Source of the DNA: Clostridiales bacterium UBA7011
Lineage (GTDB): Bacteria; Bacillota; Clostridia; Oscillospirales; Butyricicoccaceae
Length of the DNA stretch: 10,380 nucleotides
Direction of reading: 5' to 3'
Assembly: GCA_002449635.1 (NCBI GenBank)
Contig: DJXF01000121.1
Span: forward strand, 1 to 10,380
Position numbers and translations under genes: made by a program. Positions 1 through 5,016 of the stretch are shown here, piece by piece (the stretch's first letter is position 1; each line of letters starts with the position of its first letter). A model generated the notes under the pieces. It was not told the DNA's origin and made no database searches. It worked only from the letters and a program-made list of their open reading frames with translations.

Positions 1-552
1 AAAAAGGTTGTCGAGTTCCTGCGCTGGCGCCACAATGACGACGGAACGGGCTATGATGACGGCGACATCGGCCGCGTTGAAAAGCTGCAGACCTTCCTCG
101 GCTATTTGGGCAAAAAGGTGCTGTCTGTGACCAATATTATGAACATTCCGTCGGTTGCGGCGGCAGTTTCCGAGAATGTGGAAACCGACCTGTCCACCTC
201 ACAGATCCTTTGGGTGGGCATGCAGGCCATGCAGCTCAATATGGAACAGGATCTGTCCATGCAGACACTCATCGGCGACAATGCGATGGTGAATGTGGGC
301 GACAACCTGTGGTTCTATATTCTCGATAAGGAAATGATTATCGATCAGATCAACACATATTTCAATCCGTTTGACTATCCGCTGACGGAGGAGAATTTCA
401 ACATTATCACGCCGGATGATCTCGGCATCTACAGTCAGAGCTGGGAGGAAGAAAAGGCGTATCGCTACGCGACATATGAAAAAGAGAAAAACGGCGGTTC
501 TGAAACCGGCAGCGGCTCGGGCAGTGCACCGGAGCAGGAAGAGGACGAATAA
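1..552 (+). CDS. LytR-CpsA-Psr (LCP) family cell-wall ligase, C-terminal part (5' end outside window)
   Basis: The reading frame is open from base 1 to a TAA at 550-552, giving the last 183 residues of a longer protein. Near its start it reads FLRWRHNDDG...DIGRVEKLQ. This matches the conserved Arg-x-Arg ... Asp-x-x-Arg block of LCP proteins, which transfer undecaprenyl-linked wall polymers such as teichoic acids or capsule onto peptidoglycan outside the membrane. The N-terminal cytoplasmic tail, membrane anchor and first half of the LCP domain must lie upstream. The C-terminus is low-complexity and hydrophilic, rich in Gly/Ser then Glu/Asp (about the last 25 residues), as often seen in secreted clostridial proteins. 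The next gene starts 29 bp downstream with no terminator between. In Clostridia an LCP gene often sits between yqeK/nadD and rsfS, which fits here. The family is fairly sure; the polymer substrate cannot be told from this fragment. Confidence 0.85.
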   Translation, partial: KKVVEFLRWRHNDDGTGYDDGDIGRVEKLQTFLGYLGKKVLSVTNIMNIPSVAAAVSENVETDLSTSQILWVGMQAMQLNMEQDLSMQTLIGDNAMVNVGDNLWFYILDKEMIIDQINTYFNPFDYPLTEENFNIITPDDLGIYSQSWEEEKAYRYATYEKEKNGGSETGSGSGSAPEQEEDE

Positions 553-581
553 GGTTTATTTCCGACACAAGGAGAACAGCT

Positions 582-941
582 ATGGCAAATCACACCACAG
601 AAACCTATATTAAGGCGGCAGTACAGGCGCTTGACAGCAAGCGCGGAGAAGATATTCAGGTGCTCAAGGTGGGCGATCTGACCACACTGGCGGAGTACTT
701 TGTCATCTGCGCCGCATCAACGACAACACAGGTCAAAACACTGGCAGATGAAGTCGAGTTTCGTTTGAAGAAGGACTACGACGTGATGCCGCATCATATT
801 GAAGGACACGATTCCGCAAGCTGGATTCTGCTCGACTACGGCTTCGCGCTGATCCATGTGTTCCAGCAGTCCGCGCGCGACTTCTACGGTCTCGAAAAGC
901 TGTGGAAGGACGCCGTACAGGTTCCGATTGAGGAGCTGTAA
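582..941 (+). CDS. rsfS: Ribosomal silencing factor RsfS (YbeB/Iojap family)
   Basis: This 119-residue protein has the usual size of the RsfS/Iojap family. It shows the family landmarks in order: an N-terminal helix (AAVQALDSKRGEDIQVL), the core strand and helix LAEYFVICAASTTTQVKTLADEVE (about residues 36-59), HHIEGHDSASWILLDYG (about 71-87), and the closing IHVFQQSARDFYGLEKLW (about 91-108). RsfS binds ribosomal protein uL14 on the 50S subunit and blocks joining with 30S, lowering translation in starvation or stationary phase. The ATG at 582 is preceded by AAGGAG at 569-574, a good ribosome binding site with 7 bp spacing. The gene lies between the LCP gene and leuS in the common clostridial order and is probably co-transcribed with both. 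Nothing about the sequence looks unusual. Confidence 0.96.
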   Translation: MANHTTETYIKAAVQALDSKRGEDIQVLKVGDLTTLAEYFVICAASTTTQVKTLADEVEFRLKKDYDVMPHHIEGHDSASWILLDYGFALIHVFQQSARDFYGLEKLWKDAVQVPIEEL

Positions 942-972
942 GCATTCCTTTGAAACGATTACTTTTATAGAT

Positions 973-977
973 GGGAG
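973..977 (+). promoter_or_regulatory. Ribosome binding site supporting the TTG start of leuS
   Basis: GGGAG lies 9 bp upstream of the TTG at 987-989. The ATG at 971 is out of frame with leuS, and the first internal in-frame ATG lies beyond the HIGH motif. TTG at 987 is therefore the only start that keeps the whole catalytic domain. Confidence 0.6.
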
Positions 978-986
978 CCACATACA

Positions 987-3512
987 TTGGAAAAATACGA
1001 TTATAAATCCATTGAAGCCAAATGGCAGAAGGTCTGGGACGAAAAACAGGCCTTTGCAGCAGGCACAGATTATTCCAAACCGAAATATTACGCGCTCGTC
1101 GAGTTCCCGTATCCCTCGGGCGCAGGTCTGCACGTCGGTCATCCGCGTTCGTATACCGCGCTGGACATCGTCGCGCGCAAGCGCCGGATGCAGGGCTATA
1201 ATGTCCTGTACCCGATGGGCTGGGATGCGTTCGGCCTGCCGACGGAGAACTTTGCCATCAAAAACCATGTGCATCCGGCAGAGGTCACAAAGCAGAATAT
1301 CGCACGCTTTAAAAGCCAGCTGAGAGCACTCGGACTCTCCTTCGACTGGAACCGCGAGATCAACACCACCGATCCGGATTACTACAAGTGGACGCAGTGG
1401 ATTTTCTTGCAGCTTTTCAAAAAAGGACTCGCCTACAAAAAGGAAATGGCGGTCAACTGGTGCACCAGCTGCAAATGTGTGCTGGCAAACGAGGAGGTCG
1501 TCAACGGCGTATGTGAGCGCTGCGGCAGTGAGGTTGTCCGCCGCAACAAGAGCCAGTGGATGCTGAAGATCACGGCCTATGCACAGCGTCTGATCGACGA
1601 TCTGGATGATGTCGATTACATTGACCGCGTCAAGAGCCAGCAGCGCAACTGGATCGGCCGCTCTACCGGCGCGGAGGTCGACTTTACCACCACAGAAGGC
1701 GATGTGCTGACGGTTTACACCACCCGTCCGGACACGCTGTTCGGTGCTACCTATATGGTTATCTCGCCGGAGCATCCGGTGATTGAAAAGTGGGCGGACA
1801 AGCTGAACAACATCGACGATGTCCGCGCATACCGCGAGGAGGCGGCGCACAAATCCGATTTCGAGCGCACGGAGCTGGTCAAGGACAAGACCGGTGTGCG
1901 TCTGGACGGCGTGCGCGCGGTCAATCCGGTCAACGGCACGGAAATCCCGATTTTCGTCTCCGATTACGTTCTGATGACCTACGGCACGGGCGCAATCATG
2001 GCGGTTCCGGCACATGATGACCGCGACTGGGCATTTGCGAAAAAATTTGATCTGCCGATTGTGGAGGTCGTCAAGGGCGGCAATGTGCAGGAGGCTGCAT
2101 TTACCGACTGCGCGACCGGCGTGATGGTCAATTCCGGTTTTCTCGACGGCATGTCCGTGGAAGAGGCGAAAAAGGCAATCACCGAATTTCTGACCGAAAA
2201 GGGCGTCGGTCACGCCAAGGTCAACTACAAGCTGCGCGACTGGGTATTCTCCCGTCAGCGCTACTGGGGCGAGCCGATTCCGCTGGTTCACTGTGACAAG
2301 TGCGGCTGGGTGCCGGTTCCGGAATCCGAGCTGCCGCTGCGCCTGCCGGATGTCGATTCGTATGAGCCGACAGACGACGGTGAGTCCCCGCTCGCACCGA
2401 TGACCGACTGGGTCAACACAACCTGTCCGTGCTGCGGCGCACCCGCAAAGCGCGAGACGGATACCATGCCGCAGTGGGCGGGCTCTTCGTGGTATTTCCT
2501 GCGTTATATGGACCCGCACAACGACGAGGCACTTGCTTCGAAGGAGGCGCTCGAATACTGGGGTCCGGTCGACTGGTATAACGGCGGCATGGAGCACACG
2601 ACGCTGCATCTGCTGTATTCCCGTTTCTGGCATAAGTTCCTGTACGACATCGGCGTCGTTCCGTATAAGGAGCCGTACAGCAAGCGCACAAGCCACGGCA
2701 TGATTCTGGGACAGAATCCGCACAGCTTCGTCAACCTTCCGGAGGACGAGAAGAAAGCGCTGATCGAACAGTTCGGCGATGAGAAGGGCGCGCGCAGACA
2801 TCTGGTCGAAAAGTACGGCGAGATGGCAGAGCATCCGGTTGTCAAGATGTCCAAGTCACTGGGCAACGTCGTCAATCCGGACGAGACCATCGACGAATAC
2901 GGCGCGGACACCATGCGCCTGTATGAGATGTTCATCGGCGACTTTGAGAAGTCCGCGGCATGGTCGCAGAAGGCGATCAAGGGCTGCCGCCGCTTTATCG
3001 AGCGCGTGTGGTCGCTGTTCGACAAGATACAGCCGGGCGATGCGTACAGCGCGGAAAATGAGGTCGCGATGCACCGCACGATTCAGAAGGTCAGCGAGGA
3101 CATTGAAAACCTCAAGATGAACACCGCCATCGCGCAGATGATGACGCTGCTCAATCAGCTGTATGATAAGGGCGTCAACCGCGCCGAGTACCGGACGCTG
3201 CTGGCTCTGCTCAATCCGTTCGCACCCCATGTGACCGAGGAGCTGTGGCAGATGCTCGGAGAGAGCGATTTGCTCAGCCTGCACACATGGCCGTCCTTCG
3301 ATGAGAGCAAGACCGTTGAGTCCACCATTGAGATTGCCGTTCAGGTCAACGGCAAGGTCAAGGGCAAGGTTGTCCTGCCGACCGACTGTGCAAAGGACGA
3401 GGCACTTGCCGCTGCGATGGCAGATGCCAAAATCCAGAGTGCGATCGCGGGCAAAAACGTGGTAAAATCTATCGTTGTGCCCAATAAAATCATCAATCTC
3501 GTTGTCAGGTAA
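987..3512 (+). CDS. leuS: Leucine--tRNA ligase (class Ia)
   Basis: This 841-residue leucyl-tRNA synthetase charges tRNA-Leu with leucine using ATP in the cytoplasm. The class I signatures are intact: HVGH at residues 49-52 after PYPSGAGL, and KMSKS at 620-624. The inserted CP1 editing domain shows the threonine-rich VYTTRPDT (243-250) and GTGAIMAVPAHDDRD, with an Asp at 345 in the position used to hydrolyse mischarged tRNA. Cysteine pairs at 159/162 with 176/179, and at 436/439 with 480/483, look like two zinc knuckles. The C-terminus (VQVNGKVKGKV ... VPNKIINLVV) is the usual tRNA-binding end. The length is slightly above the roughly 800 of typical Firmicute enzymes. Translation starts at TTG. 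Only 45 bp separate it from rsfS, leaving no room for a T-box leader, so it is probably expressed with the upstream operon. The product call is secure. Confidence 0.98.
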   Translation: MEKYDYKSIEAKWQKVWDEKQAFAAGTDYSKPKYYALVEFPYPSGAGLHVGHPRSYTALDIVARKRRMQGYNVLYPMGWDAFGLPTENFAIKNHVHPAEVTKQNIARFKSQLRALGLSFDWNREINTTDPDYYKWTQWIFLQLFKKGLAYKKEMAVNWCTSCKCVLANEEVVNGVCERCGSEVVRRNKSQWMLKITAYAQRLIDDLDDVDYIDRVKSQQRNWIGRSTGAEVDFTTTEGDVLTVYTTRPDTLFGATYMVISPEHPVIEKWADKLNNIDDVRAYREEAAHKSDFERTELVKDKTGVRLDGVRAVNPVNGTEIPIFVSDYVLMTYGTGAIMAVPAHDDRDWAFAKKFDLPIVEVVKGGNVQEAAFTDCATGVMVNSGFLDGMSVEEAKKAITEFLTEKGVGHAKVNYKLRDWVFSRQRYWGEPIPLVHCDKCGWVPVPESELPLRLPDVDSYEPTDDGESPLAPMTDWVNTTCPCCGAPAKRETDTMPQWAGSSWYFLRYMDPHNDEALASKEALEYWGPVDWYNGGMEHTTLHLLYSRFWHKFLYDIGVVPYKEPYSKRTSHGMILGQNPHSFVNLPEDEKKALIEQFGDEKGARRHLVEKYGEMAEHPVVKMSKSLGNVVNPDETIDEYGADTMRLYEMFIGDFEKSAAWSQKAIKGCRRFIERVWSLFDKIQPGDAYSAENEVAMHRTIQKVSEDIENLKMNTAIAQMMTLLNQLYDKGVNRAEYRTLLALLNPFAPHVTEELWQMLGESDLLSLHTWPSFDESKTVESTIEIAVQVNGKVKGKVVLPTDCAKDEALAAAMADAKIQSAIAGKNVVKSIVVPNKIINLVVR

Positions 3513-3552
3513 CGTCAGGCAGCGTGTTTTTCGGCAAATGGAAAACTTGTGC

Positions 3553-3581
3553 TTGACAGTCCTAGGCGAAAACGATATAAT
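3553..3581 (+). promoter_or_regulatory. Sigma-A type promoter of rpsU
   Basis: A perfect -35 TTGACA (3553-3558) and a perfect -10 TATAAT (3576-3581) are separated by 17 bp, the ideal spacing. Transcription would begin near 3588, giving a leader of about 60 nt before rpsU. It lies 40 bp after the leuS stop, so rpsU can be expressed on its own at a high level. Confidence 0.9.
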
Positions 3582-3588
3582 ATGTTTA

Positions 3589-3602
3589 CGGCATTTTTGC
3601 CG
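3589..3602 (+). other. Small hairpin at the predicted 5' end of the rpsU transcript
   Basis: CGGCA-TTTT-TGCCG forms a 5-bp stem with a 4-nt loop starting within a base or two of the predicted transcription start. A hairpin at the extreme 5' end can protect mRNA from 5'-end decay. This role is inferred only. Confidence 0.35.
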
Positions 3603-3650
3603 GATTGTGCAAAAGCGTTTATTTGGCAACGCGCGGAGGGAGGGAAAACA

Positions 3651-3830
3651 ATGTCGGAAATCCGCGTAAAGGAAAACGAGTCTCTCGACAGCGCGCTGAG
3701 ACGATTCAAGAGACAGTGCGCAAAGGCGGGTGTGCTTTCCGAGCTTCGCAAGCGTGAGCATTATGAGAGCCCGAGCGTGAAGCGCCGCAAGAAGTCCGAA
3801 GCGGCTCGCGCAAAGAGAAGAAAGTATTGA
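3651..3830 (+). CDS. rpsU: Small ribosomal subunit protein bS21
   Basis: This 59-residue, very basic protein matches S21 along its whole length. It has the N-terminal IRVKENESLDSALRRFKRQ and the central ELRKREHYESPSVKRRKKSEAARAK, with the usual Lys/Arg-rich end. S21 sits on the 30S platform near the 3' end of 16S rRNA and assists initiation through mRNA base-pairing. The ATG at 3651 follows a strong purine-rich site (GGAGGG and AGGG at 3635-3644) 6 bp upstream, consistent with high expression. It has its own consensus promoter and terminator, so it appears to be a one-gene unit set between leuS and unrelated genes. The size is typical and no residue looks odd. Confidence 0.97.
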   Translation: MSEIRVKENESLDSALRRFKRQCAKAGVLSELRKREHYESPSVKRRKKSEAARAKRRKY

Positions 3831-3847
3831 TTTACTTGCTCAAACAG

Positions 3848-3880
3848 CACCGGAACGGGAAACCGTTTCCGGTGTTTTTT
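3848..3880 (+). terminator. Rho-independent terminator after rpsU
   Basis: CACCGGAACGG pairs with CCGTTTCCGGTG (one bulged T) around a GAAA loop, followed directly by six T residues. It begins 17 bp after the rpsU stop. Confidence 0.92.
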
Positions 3881-4079
3881 GATGCGCATAAAGCGGAAGT
3901 CCGCCGGACATACTACCCTCGGAGCAGAAATCCCTGCCGCGCACAGCGCGGCGGTGCATCCGGCCGGCACAGGAGAGAAATCAGACCCCGTTCCGGACTC
4001 TGTGGATTAAAGGAACATTTTGCCGGACGGATGCGGAATGCGGCTGCCTGCACATTGCGGGAAGCCGCATTCTTCTTTT
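3881..4079 (+). ncRNA. Gene-free, highly structured stretch; possible unassigned small RNA
   Basis: No convincing protein is coded in the 3831-4183 interval, and the open frames there are Cys/Arg-rich without ribosome binding sites. The stretch holds several inverted repeats: GTCC-GCC-GGAC (3899-3909), a 9-bp hairpin CTGCCGCGC-ACA-GCGCGGCGG (3934-3954), and a long-range stem pairing 3957-3969 with 4021-4033 (12 of 13 positions). GTTCC and GGAAC form a possible stem inside the enclosed loop. It ends in a strong terminator-like hairpin at 4036-4079. That pattern, nested pairing closing with a terminator, is what a small RNA gene or a processed leader would show. Against this, I find no good promoter between the rpsU terminator (ending 3880) and the first hairpin, and I recognise no family: it lacks T-box, SRP, RNase P or tmRNA signature motifs. 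Treat it as a candidate only. The strand is inferred from the position of the terminal T-rich run. Confidence 0.25.
4036..4079 (+). terminator. Strong hairpin with T-rich tail (terminator-like)
   Basis: GAATGCGGCT (4036-4045) pairs perfectly with AGCCGCATTC (4063-4072). An inner CCTGCA/TGCGGG stem with a CAT loop extends it to about 16 bp with one mismatch. TTCTTTT follows at 4073-4079. No protein gene lies directly upstream, so it either backs up the rpsU terminator or ends an unidentified RNA. Confidence 0.65.
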
Positions 4080-4106
4080 GCGCCGTGCGCACAGATGTGG
4101 TATACT
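4078..4106 (+). promoter_or_regulatory. Extended -10 promoter of the acidic-tail membrane protein gene
   Basis: The TATACT -10 box (4101-4106) has an upstream TG at 4098-4099, forming an extended -10 (TGGTATACT). A weak -35, TTGCGC (4078-4083), sits exactly 17 bp away; the same TTGCGC/17 bp arrangement recurs at 9301-9329. The 16 bases at 4091-4106 are repeated identically at 4446-4461. Confidence 0.7.
4091..4106 (+). repeat. 16-bp direct repeat, copy 1 (contains extended -10)
   Basis: ACAGATGTGGTATACT is identical to 4446-4461. Both copies lie just after a terminator T-run and 50-80 bp upstream of a small membrane-protein gene. The flanking bases differ, so this looks like a conserved promoter core and not a large duplication. 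Confidence 0.8.
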
Positions 4107-4183
4107 GGACACAGTGAAAGGCAGCGCCGTGCCGTTTCCGGCCCGGTGCGGACATCTGTTGAGCAATTCGGGAGGAGATTGGT

Positions 4184-4393
4184 ATGAGCAGAACAGCTAA
4201 ATTTTTCTTCGCAATGGCCTGGCTCCTGCTGGGCGTCGTCATCGGTTTTCTGACCGCCCCGATCCGCAAGGGCGTGGATATCACAATTGCCAGCAACAAT
4301 GTGGGCACAGATGCGCTCACCTTCTGCGGTGACGATGATGAAGACGAGGACGATGATGACGAAATCCTCGAAACATTTGACGACGAGGACTGA
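4184..4393 (+). CDS. Small single-span membrane protein with an acidic C-terminal tail, function unknown
   Basis: This is a 69-residue protein that I do not recognise. Residues about 7-24 (FFFAMAWLLLGVVIGFLT) form one hydrophobic segment, followed by APIRKG. The basic flanks (Arg3/Lys6 and Arg28/Lys29) leave topology uncertain. The GVVIGFLTAP-basic arrangement is loosely reminiscent of the start of YtxH-type proteins (glycine-rich span then LxAP plus basic residues), but the rest does not match, so I make no family claim. The tail is extreme: 16 of the last 20 residues are Asp or Glu. The ATG at 4184 is supported by GGAGGAGA at 4171-4178. The gene has its own promoter and terminator and forms a one-gene unit. 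The GAN-rich codons of the tail make a short low-complexity run at 4331-4361. Such tails can bind divalent cations or basic partners; that is a guess. Confidence 0.75.
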   Translation: MSRTAKFFFAMAWLLLGVVIGFLTAPIRKGVDITIASNNVGTDALTFCGDDDEDEDDDDEILETFDDED

Positions 4394-4415
4394 TTGTCCG
4401 CAAACAGACAGGAAA

Positions 4416-4444
4416 GAACATCCGCCTGCGGGTGTTCTTTTTTT
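4416..4444 (+). terminator. Rho-independent terminator after the acidic-tail protein gene
   Basis: GAACATCCG-CCTG-CGGGTGTTC forms a 9-bp stem (one G-T pair) followed by seven T residues at 4438-4444. It begins 22 bp after the stop codon. Confidence 0.92.
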
Positions 4445-4445
4445 G

Positions 4446-4461
4446 ACAGATGTGGTATACT
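4446..4461 (+). promoter_or_regulatory. Extended -10 promoter of the lysine-rich two-span membrane protein gene; 16-bp repeat copy 2
   Basis: The same 16 bases as 4091-4106 carry TATACT at 4456-4461 with TG at 4453-4454 (extended -10). No -35-like hexamer lies at the normal distance. The TTGACA at 4443-4448 is only 7 bp from the -10 box and cannot serve as its -35. The promoter abuts the previous gene's terminator T-run. Confidence 0.6.
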
Positions 4462-4511
4462 ACAGGTGTTCGGTTGTTTCCGAAGTCTGACAGGAAGAGA
4501 GAAAGGATCGT

Positions 4512-4850
4512 ATGAGCAGCAAGTCAAACAACAAAGCAGGGAAAAAGGCGGACGGTGTCTGGAAGAGCGATGAACGCCGCATCACAGAGGAGTGCCGCAA
4601 GGTCTATCCGGCGCTGTATGCGCTGCAGCGCGCGGTGCTGATTGCGACGGCGGTCGTGTGGATAGTCGAGCTGATCTCGCCGGTTGTGTTCAAGCGGGTG
4701 ATCGCGGGCTATGAAAACTGGGGCGGAACCTATGAAAATGTCATGCTCATTCTGGCAATTGTCATGCTCGTTGTGTATATCATTGCCAATTACTTCTGGC
4801 AGGAGAAGATGAAGAAATTCCGCGCAGCACCAAAGAAAAAATCCAGATGA
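4512..4850 (+). CDS. Small two-span membrane protein with basic termini, function unknown
   Basis: This 112-residue protein is not one I recognise. A hydrophilic Lys/Ser-rich N-terminus (residues 1-35) precedes a first hydrophobic segment at about 41-60 (AVLIATAVVWIVELISPVVF). A short loop containing GYENWGGTYEN (66-76) follows, then a second span at about 77-96 (VMLILAIVMLVVYIIANYFW) and a basic tail, KMKKFRAAPKKKSR. By the positive-inside rule both ends should be cytoplasmic, with the short loop outside. The ATG at 4512 follows AAAGGA at 4502-4507. The gene carries its own extended -10 promoter and terminator. Its neighbour is another small membrane protein, with opposite tail charge and the same promoter core. 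Co-expression is plausible; a functional link is only inference. Confidence 0.8.
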   Translation: MSSKSNNKAGKKADGVWKSDERRITEECRKVYPALYALQRAVLIATAVVWIVELISPVVFKRVIAGYENWGGTYENVMLILAIVMLVVYIIANYFWQEKMKKFRAAPKKKSR

Positions 4851-4860
4851 AACGAAACCG

Positions 4861-4890
4861 ATTCTGACCCCGTGCGGGGTCAGAATTTTT
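4861..4890 (+). terminator. Rho-independent terminator before the topoisomerase operon
   Basis: A perfect 11-bp inverted repeat, ATTCTGACCCC / GGGGTCAGAAT, with a GTGC loop runs into five T residues (4886-4890). It lies 10 bp after the stop of the two-span membrane protein gene. Confidence 0.93.
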
Positions 4891-4934
4891 CTATGCCCGC
4901 TGCGCGCAGATGCCTCCCTGCGGCGCGGTGCGAT

Positions 4935-4963
4935 TTGACGAGCGCGGAGAATTGCGCTATAAT
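4935..4963 (+). promoter_or_regulatory. Sigma-A type promoter of the type IIA topoisomerase operon
   Basis: TTGACG (4935-4940, five of six consensus bases) and a perfect TATAAT (4958-4963) lie 17 bp apart. The predicted start near 4970 gives a leader of about 47 nt. The gap between the upstream terminator and the gene shows no other feature. Confidence 0.85.
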
Positions 4964-5016
4964 ACCGATTATTCGGAATTTTAACGAAAGAACGACAGGT
5001 TGGAGTTAATTACAGC

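Noticed and set aside
717..2834. A 705-residue open frame on the minus strand across rsfS and leuS
   Set aside because: Its codons are exactly aligned with the rsfS/leuS codons, so it stays open simply because TTA, CTA and TCA codons are avoided in the sense genes. It has no ribosome binding site or recognisable domain and lies opposite two certain genes.
3827..4117. A 96-residue plus-strand frame after rpsU
   Set aside because: It overlaps the end of rpsU and runs through two terminator hairpins. It is rich in Arg and Cys, has no ribosome binding site and resembles nothing known.
4331..4361. GAN-rich trinucleotide run as a possible microsatellite or contingency repeat
   Set aside because: The units vary (GAC, GAT, GAA, GAG) and simply encode the acidic tail in frame; there is no uniform repeat unit prone to slippage.
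4443..4448. TTGACA as a -35 box for the second small membrane-protein gene
   Set aside because: It is only 7 bp from the TATACT box, and no -10-like sequence lies 16-18 bp downstream of it. It is best seen as chance overlap of the terminator T-run with the repeat.
3913..4527. A 204-residue minus-strand frame with a long serine run
   Set aside because: The serine run is the antisense of the Asp/Glu-coding GAN repeat of the acidic-tail gene. The frame crosses two terminators and two promoters of plus-strand genes.
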